Part shown: positions 13,282 to 22,176 of the stretch, in pieces
How the letters are laid out: each line of letters begins with the position of its first letter
How positions within the stretch are numbered: position 1 is the first letter of the stretch
NCBI RefSeq assembly: GCF_009742825.1
Contig: NZ_WPCE01000008.1
Location: 1 to 34,453, forward strand
Direction of reading: 5' to 3'
Origin: Halorubrum sp. CBA1125
GTDB lineage: Archaea > Halobacteriota > Halobacteria > Halobacteriales > Haloferacaceae
Length of the DNA stretch: 34,453 bases
Translations under genes and position numbers: made by a program
The notes under the pieces: generated by a model
Database searches by the model: none
Told to the model about the DNA's origin: nothing
What the model saw: only the letters and a program-made list of their open reading frames with translations

Positions 13282-16066
13282 TCACTCGACCTCGACACCG
13301 CTGATCTCGAAGCGGACACCACCATCTGTGCCGTCGGTAACTATGATGTCCCATCCGTGTGCCTCGACGATTTCCTTGACAATACTCAGACCAAAGCCCG
13401 TCCCATCCTCGGTGGTCGAGTAGCCCTGCTCAAACACGTTGTCGCGGTCTTCGGAGGGGATGCCCGGGCCGTCGTCCTCGACGTAGAACCCGGTGTTGTC
13501 CGAGAGCGTTCCAACGCGTATCGTCACGTCGGACCGCCCGTGTTCGATGGCGTTTCGAAAGAGGTTCTCGAGCACGTGGCGGAGACGGCTCCTGTCCGCA
13601 TGGATCGTTATCTCGACGGACGTTTCGAGAGTCGCTTCCCGGGTATCGACGTTTTGCCAACATCCATCGACGATAGAATCGAGTGACACGCGGTCAGTCT
13701 CTTCGACGGATTCCCCTGCACGGGTCAACGCCAGGAGGTCGCCGATCATCTCTTCCATTCGTTCTAGAGACGATTTGGCAGTTTCCAGATGCTCACTCTC
13801 AAAATTCCTCTGAGCGATTTCGACTCGGCCCATTGCCACGTTCAACGGGTTCCTGAGATCGTGGGAGATGACGCTCGCAAAATCTTCGAGCCGTTCATTT
13901 TGACGCTCAAGTTCGCGCTCGTACTTTCGGAGTTCACTGATATCACGGATTAGAGCCAGAACACTGTCGCGACCGCCGAATTCTAGCGTCGAGGCGGAGA
14001 TCTCCGCCGGGACGTATTCGCCGGAGTCCGTAAGACAAGAGAGTCTGTCCGTCCGGCCGCTACCCTCCGTGCGGATCGTATCGAGAAACTCCCGGAATCG
14101 GTCCATCTCTTCGGGATGGATGTCGGACGGCCCCATCGAGAGGAGTTCTTCCTGGGTGTACCCCAGTAGCTCGCTCGCCTGGGGGTTCGCCTCAAGAATT
14201 TCGTCCGCCTCTGGATCGAAGATCACGATGGCGTCGTTGCTGTGTTCGAATACCGATTGGAACCGATCTCTGGCACGCTCCAGTTCCTGCTCACGATCGC
14301 GTAGTCTCTGTTCGCGTTCGGCCCGGTTGAGAGCCCCTACGGTAGTGGCTGCCAGTATCGAGACGAGTTTTTTTATCGAACGCATCGAACTCCGCGGGCT
14401 GCAGAGACCCGCTCGCGAACACGCCCATCTCACCGAGCGGTGCGATGACGGCTCCGCGGAACGGAACGTCGCTCGCCAAGCCGGGTTCGGTCTGGACGTC
14501 GTCGTAGAGACGAATCTCACCGGCCGAAATTGTCTCCCAGAACAACCCCTCTCCCCGTCGGAATCGCGGTAGCTCTCCGAACCGGTCGCGCGTCGCGTCC
14601 GTTACCGCTACGGGTTCCAGCACATCGCCGTCGTCGTTGATCAAGTAGACGTGTGTGTACGGCAACTCCAGAATCTCGTTTCCGGCCTCGGTTGCCAGGG
14701 TCGCAATTTCCTCAGTAGATGACGCTTGCACCAGTTCACTGGTTATCTCGCTGAGGTTACTCAGCGTCTGTTCGCGATACACGCGTTCGAGTGCTGCCTC
14801 CGCGTTCTGACACAGTATCTCAACGAGGTCGCGAGTTGTGTCGTCGAACGGCTGGACAGTCCGGGAACCGACGTGGAGCTGCCCGTGGTTACCGAGTGGC
14901 GCGATCAGGACTGTCCCGAGTGGTGTATCGGGATGAGCCGGGTTCTCGACCGAACTGTAATCTTCGACCTCTGTCAGCCTCCCCTCGTGGAATATATCGA
15001 TCTCGGTGGTACCGGACGGGATCGTCCCGATTGTGTCGCCGACGTCGCGGGAATCATTCAATTCGGCCGCGGCGTCAGTAGCAGCTAGTGGGCGGAGCAC
15101 CTCTGCGTCGGCGTCGAACGACCACATCGCCGTCAGTGGCTGTTCGAGAACCTGTTGGGCGATCCCGACGGTGATATTTGCGACCTCCGTCTCGGTAGTT
15201 GCAGTCATCAGGTTCTGGATAGCCTCGTTCAGGCGCTCGAGGCGTTCCTCGTACTGCCTCTGTTCGGTGATATCTGTGTACCACGCGTACGCACCGCGAA
15301 CCCCGTTGGCTCCGTCTATGGGGATAACCCGGAGCTTGAACTGTCGAATGCCGTCGTTGGTCTGCCGGCGAACCTCTGTCTCGACGGGGGTTCCTTCGAC
15401 CACGTCATCACGGATCGAGCGATGCTCTCCGTGTTCCGAATCAGGAACGATGACGTCTCGAATACTGGAGCCAATAACCGTCTCCTGTTCAAACCCGAAT
15501 ACCGACTCGAAGGCGGCGTTGACGTCGACGATTTCGGGTGTTTGATCCTTGAACGTCACTCTGACGATCGGATCGGGCGTGTTCTTGAACAGGGCAGCGC
15601 GATGGACGCGCTCTCGTTTAACGGCTCTCTGAGACTGATATCGCTCAACGGCCCTCTCAATGTAGTTTGCCAGCACTTCGAACTGATTCTCCTCCCGATC
15701 TTTTTGGAGATAGTCCGTGACGCCGGCCGAGATCGCGTCGCTAGCGATATCTTCGTCCCCATCGTCTGTGAGCAGTATGAACGGCAATTCTGAATCGAAC
15801 TCTCTGACTCGTTCCAATACCTCCAACCCGTTCGATTCCTTCAATTCGTAGTCGCTGAGGACACACTCAACGGGTGTGTCGTGAAGAGTTTCGAGCGCCA
15901 CGTCGGAATCGAATTCAATCGTTACTTCGAACGAGTCGTTTGCCCGCTCCAGGCGCTCAGACCATTCTATAGTACTGGATCCATTGTTTTTGACATACAG
16001 AACTCGAATGTTTTCGCCGGGTTCAAGGATCGAGTCTCGTCGATTACTGTCGGTCCCAGGTTCCAT
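13282..16066 (-). pseudogene. REC-PAS-GAF-GAF-PAS histidine kinase, interrupted by one extra base in an A7 run
   Basis: Two overlapping frames join to 927 codons if one A is dropped from the A7 tract (T7 at 14368-14374 on the + strand; AFDKKT versus AFDKKLVSILAATTVGALNRAE). Domain order: receiver (about 20-135, Asp72 in LSDYELKESNG, Lys in YLQKD); PAS (about 165-275, DVNAAFESVFGFEQETV); GAF 1 (about 285-425); GAF 2 (about 430-575, ending PLGEMGVFASGSLQPAEFDAFDK); PAS 2 (FQSVFEHSNDAIVIFDPEADEIL); HisKA (FASVISHDLRNPLNVAMGRVE, with phospho-His); HATPase (ENLFRNAIEHGRSD; DDGPGIPSEDRD; GTGFGLSIVKEI). The join is at a family-typical GAF-kinase linker. The receiver lacks the usual acidic pair (VLYVKNNG). 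It may be a true pseudogene, slippage-expressed, or a sequencing artefact. Confidence 0.88.
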
Positions 16067-16106
16067 CGATATTTATATTCAACCAGATTAGCGTCCTGAT
16101 TACTAA

Positions 16107-16220
16107 AATCAAGCGGACGGTGACAATACCAGTCTTAGGGACGCAACAGGCCAACTTCTGGGGGAGTGGTCCGAGCAGGCTCACCGTGCCGTGACTAGCC
16201 TCGTGGATGCGAAAACGTAG
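16107..16220 (+). pseudogene. Possible short 3' gene remnant
   Basis: An open stretch of 37 codons ends at TAG 16218-16220 and reads LRDATGQLLGEWSEQAHR followed by AVTSLVDAKT. The helical, acidic, haloarchaeal-looking composition suggests the C-terminal end of a lost gene. There is no start codon or family match that I can name, and it may be chance. It lies upstream of the Rieske-ThDP operon. Confidence 0.25.
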
Positions 16221-16230
16221 TCAAGTAATC

Positions 16231-16240
16231 GATATATAAA
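16231..16240 (+). promoter_or_regulatory. Candidate TATA element for the Rieske operon
   Basis: GATATATAAA in an otherwise mixed stretch, 72 bp before the first start codon (16313). Archaeal TATA boxes lie about 25 bp before transcription starts, so the mRNA would have a leader of roughly 50 nt. There is no other comparable AT-rich box in the 246-bp gap. Confidence 0.45.
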
Positions 16241-16312
16241 TGCTATGGTGAGATGAAACGCGTTTGAACGCCCCCAGCGTCATTAACCCTGTTCTCCACG
16301 GCTGGCAAAGAT

Positions 16313-18298
16313 ATGGCCGATAGCTCGTCCCCGAACACACCACACGGGGACATGACGTGGTACAAGGCGCTTTCTCCAACTGAACTTCCAGAGGGTCGGG
16401 TCAAGGCTGTCAGCTGTGGCGATACGACCGTCGCTGTAACCCATCACGATGGGGAATATGCTGCACTCGATAACAGCTGTCCGCACCAAGGTGGCCCACT
16501 AGGCGAGGGTTCGATTGAAACTGGGTGGCTCCGCTGTCCATGGCACGGATGGGACTTCGATCCGCTAACCGGTGAGACGCCCGGGTCACACGACGACTGC
16601 GTCCAGACGTTTCCGGTCGAAGAACGCGACGACGGCATCTACGTCGGTTTTCCCGAGGAAGAGCCCCACGAGCGGACAGTATCTGACGTCATCGCCGAGA
16701 CGCTGGTCAACTGGGGCGTCCGGCAGGTCTGGGGGATCGTCGGCCACTCGAACCTCGGTCTCGCTGACGCGCTCCGCCGCGAGGCCGACCAAGGAAACCT
16801 CGCGTACTACGGCGTCCGTCACGAGGGCGCCGGCGCGTTCGCCGCCTCGGCCTACGGGAAGCTCACCGGTCGGCCAGCGGCTTGTTTCTCCATCGCTGGG
16901 CCGGGGGCGACGAACATGCTCACGGGATTATGGGACGCCAACGTCGATGGTGCGCCGACCATCGCGCTCACGGGGCAGGTCGAGTCGCAGGTGCTGGGCA
17001 CGGGCAATTTCCAGGAGGTCGACCTCGAGGCCGCCTACGGCGACGTCGCCGAATTCGAGGCGACTGTCCTGCCGGACAGCCAGCACGCTGAACTCGCGAC
17101 CCGTGCTGCCAAGACCGCGATCCTTGAACGAGGTGTCTCACACCTGATCTTCCCGGACGAGATCCAGACCCAGTCCGCAGAGGGCGTCGAGCCGGGCGAT
17201 CCCGAGGGACGCATCACGGAGCGCGACATCAGCCCACCAGAGGACGCGCTCCGTGATGCTGTGGATCTGCTCGAAACCGCCGAGCGGCCGGTCATCATCG
17301 CCGGTCACGGCGCACGGTTCGAGATGGACGGGATCGTCGACCTCGCCGAGCAGTTCGACTGTCCGGTGCTGACGACATTCAAAGCGAAGGGGCAGATTCC
17401 CGACTCGCATCCGCTCGCGGGGGGCGTCCTCGGCCGGAGCGGAACGCCGATTGCGAGCCACTTCATGAACGAGGCGGACCTGCTGGCCGTCTTCGGGGCG
17501 AGCTTCTCGAATCACACGGGCATTGCGGAGTACAAGCCGACGATTCACGTCGACTACGACGCGATGACCCTCGGGAAGTTCCACAGTATCGACGTGCCCG
17601 TCTGGGGCGAGATCGGCGTCACCGTCGACGAGCTGCTGGGTCGCATCGATAACGTGGAGGCGGAAAGCCAGCGTGAGGAACTCGCTAACCGGTGGGAGAT
17701 CTGGCGCGAGGAGAAGGCGACGCGACGCACCCAAACGCCCGAGCGTGGCGTCAACTACGCCACGACCTTCGACGCGATGACGCGGCTCGTCCCGGACGAC
17801 GCCATCATCCCTGTCGACGTGGGGAACAACACCTACGCCTTCGGGCGGTACTTCGAGCCGGAACACCAGTTCGTGCTCATGTCAGGCTATCTCGGCTCGA
17901 TCGGCTTTGCGTTCCCCGCAGCGCTCGGTGCATGGGCGGCCACACAGGAACCCGAGTCGCCGTTCGCTGGTCGCAAAGTGGTCTCAGTGTCCAGCGACGG
18001 CGGCTTCGGCCAGTACATGAGCGAGTTCACGACCGCCGTCAAGTACGATATGGACGTCACGCACGTCCTCTTGAACGACGACGAACTCGGGAAGATCAGC
18101 AAGGAGCAGCGCACGGGCGGCTGGGACGTCTGGCAGACCGATCTGGTCAATCCTGAGTTCGCTGCATTCGCCGAAAACTGCGGCGGTCACGGCGTCTTCG
18201 TCGACGACGTCGACGCACTCGACGACGCTCTCGAAGATGCAATCGCGTACGATGGCCCCGCCCTCGTCGAAATCCTCACCGACTCAGACCCGGTGTGA
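16313..18298 (+). CDS. Rieske [2Fe-2S] domain fused to a ThDP-dependent enzyme (acetolactate synthase/Xsc-like)
   Basis: A 661-residue fusion. Residues about 15-115 form a Rieske ferredoxin domain: NSCPHQGGPLGEG (Cys56, His58) and LRCPWHGWDFDPLTGE (Cys75, His78). From about 120 a complete ThDP-enzyme follows: Pyr domain (SDVIAETLVNWGVRQVWGIVGHSNLGLADAL; catalytic Glu171 in VRHEGAGAFAASAYGKLTG), central domain (about 310-440, RPVIIAGHGARFEMDGIVDLAE) and PP domain (about 475-640, SSDGGFGQYMSEFTTAVKYDMDVTHVLLNDDELG). The usual GDG is SDG. Relatives include acetolactate synthase, pyruvate oxidase, benzoylformate decarboxylase and sulfoacetaldehyde acetyltransferase; I cannot choose from sequence alone. 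It is first of four co-directional genes. The Rieske domain suggests electron transfer during turnover, hence an oxidative decarboxylation. Confidence 0.9.
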   Translation: MADSSSPNTPHGDMTWYKALSPTELPEGRVKAVSCGDTTVAVTHHDGEYAALDNSCPHQGGPLGEGSIETGWLRCPWHGWDFDPLTGETPGSHDDCVQTFPVEERDDGIYVGFPEEEPHERTVSDVIAETLVNWGVRQVWGIVGHSNLGLADALRREADQGNLAYYGVRHEGAGAFAASAYGKLTGRPAACFSIAGPGATNMLTGLWDANVDGAPTIALTGQVESQVLGTGNFQEVDLEAAYGDVAEFEATVLPDSQHAELATRAAKTAILERGVSHLIFPDEIQTQSAEGVEPGDPEGRITERDISPPEDALRDAVDLLETAERPVIIAGHGARFEMDGIVDLAEQFDCPVLTTFKAKGQIPDSHPLAGGVLGRSGTPIASHFMNEADLLAVFGASFSNHTGIAEYKPTIHVDYDAMTLGKFHSIDVPVWGEIGVTVDELLGRIDNVEAESQREELANRWEIWREEKATRRTQTPERGVNYATTFDAMTRLVPDDAIIPVDVGNNTYAFGRYFEPEHQFVLMSGYLGSIGFAFPAALGAWAATQEPESPFAGRKVVSVSSDGGFGQYMSEFTTAVKYDMDVTHVLLNDDELGKISKEQRTGGWDVWQTDLVNPEFAAFAENCGGHGVFVDDVDALDDALEDAIAYDGPALVEILTDSDPV

Positions 18299-18396
18299 AC
18301 ATTCCCGAAACGACACTCCAATGATGATACTCACTACATCGATTTCCGGTCAGCAGTCGTCGAGTCGCATCGAGCGTCGATCTACCCCCCAGGAAG

Positions 18397-18402
18397 GGAG
18401 GT
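18397..18402 (+). promoter_or_regulatory. Strong Shine-Dalgarno for the second operon gene
   Basis: GGAGGT lies 7 bases before ATG 18410, within AGGAAGGGAGGTACGCAAT. Many haloarchaeal genes lack an SD, so this supports translation from a polycistronic mRNA and fixes the start. The 111-bp gap between genes one and two shows no convincing TATA. Confidence 0.6.
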
Positions 18403-18409
18403 ACGCAAT

Positions 18410-20110
18410 ATGAGTCGCTCTAACGAGGGGACGGCCGAACAGATCGCCGTCTGGAGCGACCTCCCTGATCGTGAGCCCACACACGCCCGCGTCGATGGCA
18501 TCGACCTCGTGGTCGTTCGCTACGACGACGAGGTGTCGGTCCTGTACGGACGCTGCCTGCATCGCGGGGTGCTCCTCGGCGACGGCCACGTCGAGGGGCA
18601 CAATCTCATCTGCGGCGTTCACGGTTGGGATTACCGATACGACACGGGCGTCAGCGAGTACGATAACTCGGAGGTCCTCGAGAAGTTTACCGCGTGGGTC
18701 GACGAGGACGAGGACGCCGTCTTCGTCGACGCCGCAGAGGTCGCGGCGTGGGCGGACGAGAATCCACAACCGTACGATCCCCCCGAGGCTGGAGACAGCG
18801 ACGACGGAGCGATGCAAGGGGCCACCGACGATATCGATGGTGGATCGGTCGACCCCGAGTTCTACGGCGAACCCGACTACGAAAAAGAGCCGTACACACA
18901 CTACATCCAGAGTCTCGCCCAGAAAGGACCCGATGGAATCGGTGAACATGGTGACGTCTCGGCGATGGGAGTTCCACGTTCGGAGCTTCCCTCTTGGGAC
19001 GACCTACAGCTCCTGACTGCCCAGCTCGCCCGAACCCCACTCGACGACGAGGCCCCAGTCGACACGGAGCTGGTGATTGGCCCGAACGCGGAGAATCCGC
19101 TCCAGCTGGAAATCCCGATCTTCGTGAGCGACATGAGCTTCGGTGCGCTCAGCGAGGAGGCGAAGATCGCGATCTCGAAAGGGGCTGACCAGGCGGGCAC
19201 AGGCATTTGTTCCGGCGAGGGCGGGATGCTCCCCGAAGAACAGGAGGCCAACTCCCGGTACTTCTACGAGTATGCGACGGGGAAGTTCGGCTGGGACATC
19301 GACCTCGTCAAAAAGGTCCAGGCGTTCCACTTCAAGGCCGGTCAGGGTGCGAAAACCGGTACGGGCGGCCACCTTCCCGGCGAGAAGGTACAGGGTCGGA
19401 TCGCGGAAGTCCGCGACCTCAAACCGGGGACGGACGCCGTGAGCCCGGCACGGTTCGACGACCTGCGCACCCCTGAAGATTTCGCCGAGATGGCCGACCT
19501 CGTCCGGGAAGTCGGTGGCGGCATCCCGATCGGATTCAAGCTCTCCGCTCAGCACGTCGAGGAGGACATTGATTTCGCGCTGGAGGCCGGTGCCGATTAC
19601 CTTATTCTGGACGGCCGCGGCGGAGGCACTGGCGCAGCACCGGATGTATTCAAGGACAACATCTCGGTCCCGACGATGGCAGCGCTCGCCCGTGCCCGCC
19701 GTCACCTAGACGGACGCGACCGGTCGGACGTGACGCTGATCGCGACGGGTGGTCTCCGCACGGAATCGGATTTCATCAAGGCGATGGCGCTTGGGGCGGA
19801 CGGCGTCGCGGTCGCCAACTCGGTGATGCAGGCGATCGGTTGTCTCGGGATGCGGGCCTGTGACTCGAACAACTGCCCCGTCGGGATCGCCACCCAGCGA
19901 GAGGACCTCAGAAGTCGACTCGTTATCGACTCGGCCGCCGACGGCCTACAGAATTTCTTCGAGGCGACAGTCGAACTGATGAAGGTGATGGCCCGCGCCT
20001 GTGGACACGACAGTCTCTCCGGGTTCGAGCGTCGTGATCTGTCGACTTGGAAGAAAGATATCGCCGACCTGACCGGCGTCGAGTACGCCGGCGTCGGCGG
20101 CCAGCAGTGA
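18410..20110 (+). CDS. Rieske domain fused to FMN-binding glutamate-synthase-like enzyme
   Basis: A 566-residue fusion. Residues about 10-110 are a Rieske domain: GRCLHRGVLLGDGH (Cys49, His51) and LICGVHGWDYRYDTG (Cys68, His71). A linker rich in Asp follows (about 115-150). Residues about 175-540 are the FMN-binding TIM barrel of glutamate synthase (GltB central domain): IFVSDMSFGALSEEAKIAI, GAKTGTGGHLPGEKV, ILDGRGGGTGAAPDVF, LIATGGLRTESDFIKAMALGADGVAVA. IGCLGMRACDSNNCPVG has Cys-x5-Cys-x4-Cys, the [3Fe-4S] signature of glutamate synthases. No glutaminase (amidotransferase) domain is present. It may therefore carry FMN plus two Fe-S clusters and could use ammonia or an amine. It is preceded by a Rieske-ThDP enzyme. 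Confidence 0.9.
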   Translation: MSRSNEGTAEQIAVWSDLPDREPTHARVDGIDLVVVRYDDEVSVLYGRCLHRGVLLGDGHVEGHNLICGVHGWDYRYDTGVSEYDNSEVLEKFTAWVDEDEDAVFVDAAEVAAWADENPQPYDPPEAGDSDDGAMQGATDDIDGGSVDPEFYGEPDYEKEPYTHYIQSLAQKGPDGIGEHGDVSAMGVPRSELPSWDDLQLLTAQLARTPLDDEAPVDTELVIGPNAENPLQLEIPIFVSDMSFGALSEEAKIAISKGADQAGTGICSGEGGMLPEEQEANSRYFYEYATGKFGWDIDLVKKVQAFHFKAGQGAKTGTGGHLPGEKVQGRIAEVRDLKPGTDAVSPARFDDLRTPEDFAEMADLVREVGGGIPIGFKLSAQHVEEDIDFALEAGADYLILDGRGGGTGAAPDVFKDNISVPTMAALARARRHLDGRDRSDVTLIATGGLRTESDFIKAMALGADGVAVANSVMQAIGCLGMRACDSNNCPVGIATQREDLRSRLVIDSAADGLQNFFEATVELMKVMARACGHDSLSGFERRDLSTWKKDIADLTGVEYAGVGGQQ

Positions 20111-20125
20111 TACAGACTCACATAA

Positions 20126-21394
20126 ATGAACACTACCGAGTTACCCGCGGCCGTCGCCGAATACCTCTCGAGTAACCGCGACGAACTCTTCGAGTTCACC
20201 GAGACGCTCCTCAGTCACGATACCCAGAATCCGCCGGGACGAACCGTCGAGGTCGTCGAGTGGCTCGAAGACGTGCTCGACGAGCCGCCGTTGGCAATCG
20301 AGCGGTATGAAGTCGACCCCGAGAAGCCGAATCTCGTCGCCACGCTCCCCAGCCGGGCCGACCGCACGCTCTGTTTCAACGGCCACCTCGATACTGTCCC
20401 GTTCGACGATAGCGACTGGGCGTACGATCCGCTGGGTGAGCGGAACAACGAGCGTATCTACGGCCGCGGAGCGACCGACATGAAAGGATCGGTCGCCGCG
20501 ATGTTACAGGTCGCCCTCGCATACGCTCGGACCGGGACGGAGCCGCCAGTGACACTCCAGTTCGCGTTCGTCAGCGACGAGGAGACGGGTGGCGATGCTG
20601 GACTCATGACACTCCTAGAGACGACGGAGTTCGACCCTGATGCCTGCGTCGTCGGCGAGACCACCTCTCGAAACGGGCGCTACTCCGTCTCGGTGGCCGA
20701 TCGCGGGAACATCTGGCTGACGCTGGAGGCGACCGGGACCGCCGCTCACGGTTCACGGCCGATGATCGGAGAGAATGCGATCGATCGCCTGACTACGGCA
20801 GTCGAGCAGCTGCGAAGCGAGTTCGGGCAACGGGAACTCTCGGTCGATTCGTCGATGGACGAAATTATCAAGGAGTCGGTGGATTTCTACGAGCCGGAGG
20901 CCGGGGCCGAGGCGACCCGCCGCCTGTACCGCTACCCGACGATCAATCTCGGCATCATCGAGGGCGGAACGGCGATCAACATGGTGCCGGCCTCGGCGTG
21001 TGCGAGAGTCGATATCCGATTGACCGCCGGCGTCGATACCAGCGAGACGCTCAGCGGGATACGGAACTGCCTGGCCGGGATGGACGGCATCGAGATTACG
21101 AATCTCTCGTGGACCCGTGGGTCGTACGAGCCGCTCGGGAGTCCGGTTGTCGAAGCGAGCGCCCAAGCAGCCGAACACGTCGTCGACGACCAGGTCTACC
21201 GACGGAGCGCGACCGGGGGTGGCGACGCCAAGGAACTCCGACACGAGGGGATTCCCACGGTCGAGTTCGGCTTCGGAACCCAGACGGCGCACGGAACTGA
21301 CGAGTACACGACGACCGAGGCCCTAGTTCGAAATGCTATTAACTACGGCACACTCCCAGTCCTCTACGACCAACTCACGAGCGCTGACAGATGA
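20126..21394 (+). CDS. M20-family metallopeptidase/deacylase (ArgE/DapE/ACY1-type)
   Basis: A 422-residue cytosolic dizinc hydrolase. Zinc ligands and catalytic residues: LCFNGHLDTVPF (His and catalytic Asp), IYGRGATDMKGSVAAM (bridging Asp), FAFVSDEETGGDAG (catalytic Glu plus ligand), VVGETTSRNGRYS, and near the end GFGTQTAHGTDEYTTTEAL (last His). A dimerisation domain lies at about 185-320 (GTAAHGSRPMIGENAIDRL). The family removes acyl or amino-acid groups from N-acyl amino acids and small peptides. Its position 15 bp after the FMN enzyme and its 4-base overlap (ATGA) with the TauE gene place it in the same operon, so its substrate is likely an intermediate of that pathway; this is inference. 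Confidence 0.92.
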   Translation: MNTTELPAAVAEYLSSNRDELFEFTETLLSHDTQNPPGRTVEVVEWLEDVLDEPPLAIERYEVDPEKPNLVATLPSRADRTLCFNGHLDTVPFDDSDWAYDPLGERNNERIYGRGATDMKGSVAAMLQVALAYARTGTEPPVTLQFAFVSDEETGGDAGLMTLLETTEFDPDACVVGETTSRNGRYSVSVADRGNIWLTLEATGTAAHGSRPMIGENAIDRLTTAVEQLRSEFGQRELSVDSSMDEIIKESVDFYEPEAGAEATRRLYRYPTINLGIIEGGTAINMVPASACARVDIRLTAGVDTSETLSGIRNCLAGMDGIEITNLSWTRGSYEPLGSPVVEASAQAAEHVVDDQVYRRSATGGGDAKELRHEGIPTVEFGFGTQTAHGTDEYTTTEALVRNAINYGTLPVLYDQLTSADR

Positions 21395-22176
21395 TTGCAG
21401 CCATCGGGGGGCCAACAGTAGCGCTGCTGACGCTCGTTATTCTGCTCGCCGGAACGACGAATGGATTGGCTGGCTTCGGGTTCGCCCTCGTCGGAACGAT
21501 GGCACTTGCGACGGTGATCGATCCGGCGACGGCAGTCGTGTTCATGATCATCCCGATTCTCGCGGTGAATCTCTCGCTGGTACGCGAACTCTCCCGTGAA
21601 GAGCTTCGAACCTGTAGTCGACGGTTTGGACCACTCATCGGTGCAGCGCTGGTCGGCACGGTTGTCGGGATGGCTGTCCTCAAGAGTGTTCCGTCGGCCC
21701 CCCTGCGTGTCGGTCTCGGCGTGTTGACGCTCGGGTTCGTCGCGAGCGCCCAGCAGCGGATTCCTCTCCCCGAGTGGTCGGCAGGTGGGACCGGTACGTT
21801 CAGTCACACGCCAGTTGGAATGCTCGGTGTCGGCAGTATCTCTGGACTGCTGTTCGGCGGGACGAACGTCGGAGTACAGTTCATCGCGTATCTCCGGAGC
21901 TTCGACCTCTCACACGGATTGTTCGTCGGCGTCGTCGCGCTCGTATTCTTGGGACTCAACGGAATTCGGGTTGGTGTGGCGGGTCTATTTGGGCTGTATC
22001 CGAGTCGGATACTCCTGCTCGCGTCCGTCGTCGCTGCCGCGCCGGCAGTCATCGGGGTCGTAGTCGGGAAGCGTCTGCGAGTTACTGCCAACGAGCGCTC
22101 TCGCAGACTCGTCGTCTTAGGTCTCCTCACCCTGGTTGGATTCCGTTTGGTCGGCGGTGGATTGGGACTGATCTAG
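21391..22176 (+). CDS. TauE/SafE-family anion exporter (second copy)
   Basis: A 261-residue membrane protein with about eight TM segments: LTLVILLAGTTNGLAGFGFALVG at the N-terminus, MIIPILAVNLSLVRELSREELRTC in repeat 1, and SISGLLFGGTNVGVQFIAYLRSFDLSHGLFVGVVALVFLGLNGIR in repeat 2. It starts within the stop of the M20 gene (ATGA), so translational coupling is likely. The family exports sulfite, sulfonates or other small organic anions. In this operon it probably removes a product of the preceding enzymes. It lacks the Cys-rich loop of the other TauE gene at 7.8 kb. Its 3' end overlaps the convergent HTH gene by 50 bp. Confidence 0.88.
   Translation: MIAAIGGPTVALLTLVILLAGTTNGLAGFGFALVGTMALATVIDPATAVVFMIIPILAVNLSLVRELSREELRTCSRRFGPLIGAALVGTVVGMAVLKSVPSAPLRVGLGVLTLGFVASAQQRIPLPEWSAGGTGTFSHTPVGMLGVGSISGLLFGGTNVGVQFIAYLRSFDLSHGLFVGVVALVFLGLNGIRVGVAGLFGLYPSRILLLASVVAAAPAVIGVVVGKRLRVTANERSRRLVVLGLLTLVGFRLVGGGLGLI

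Noticed and set aside
17138..17866. Minus-strand open frame of 242 codons within the Rieske-ThDP gene
   Set aside because: Reads Arg/Val-rich antisense of a well-supported gene; no start context or homology.
19004..19705. Minus-strand open frame of 233 codons within the Rieske-GltS gene
   Set aside because: Antisense shadow of FMN-domain codons; composition is Arg-rich, unlike the haloarchaeal proteome.
20753..21292. Minus-strand 179-codon frame inside the M20 gene
   Set aside because: Antisense shadow with no motif; the + strand carries all M20 zinc motifs.
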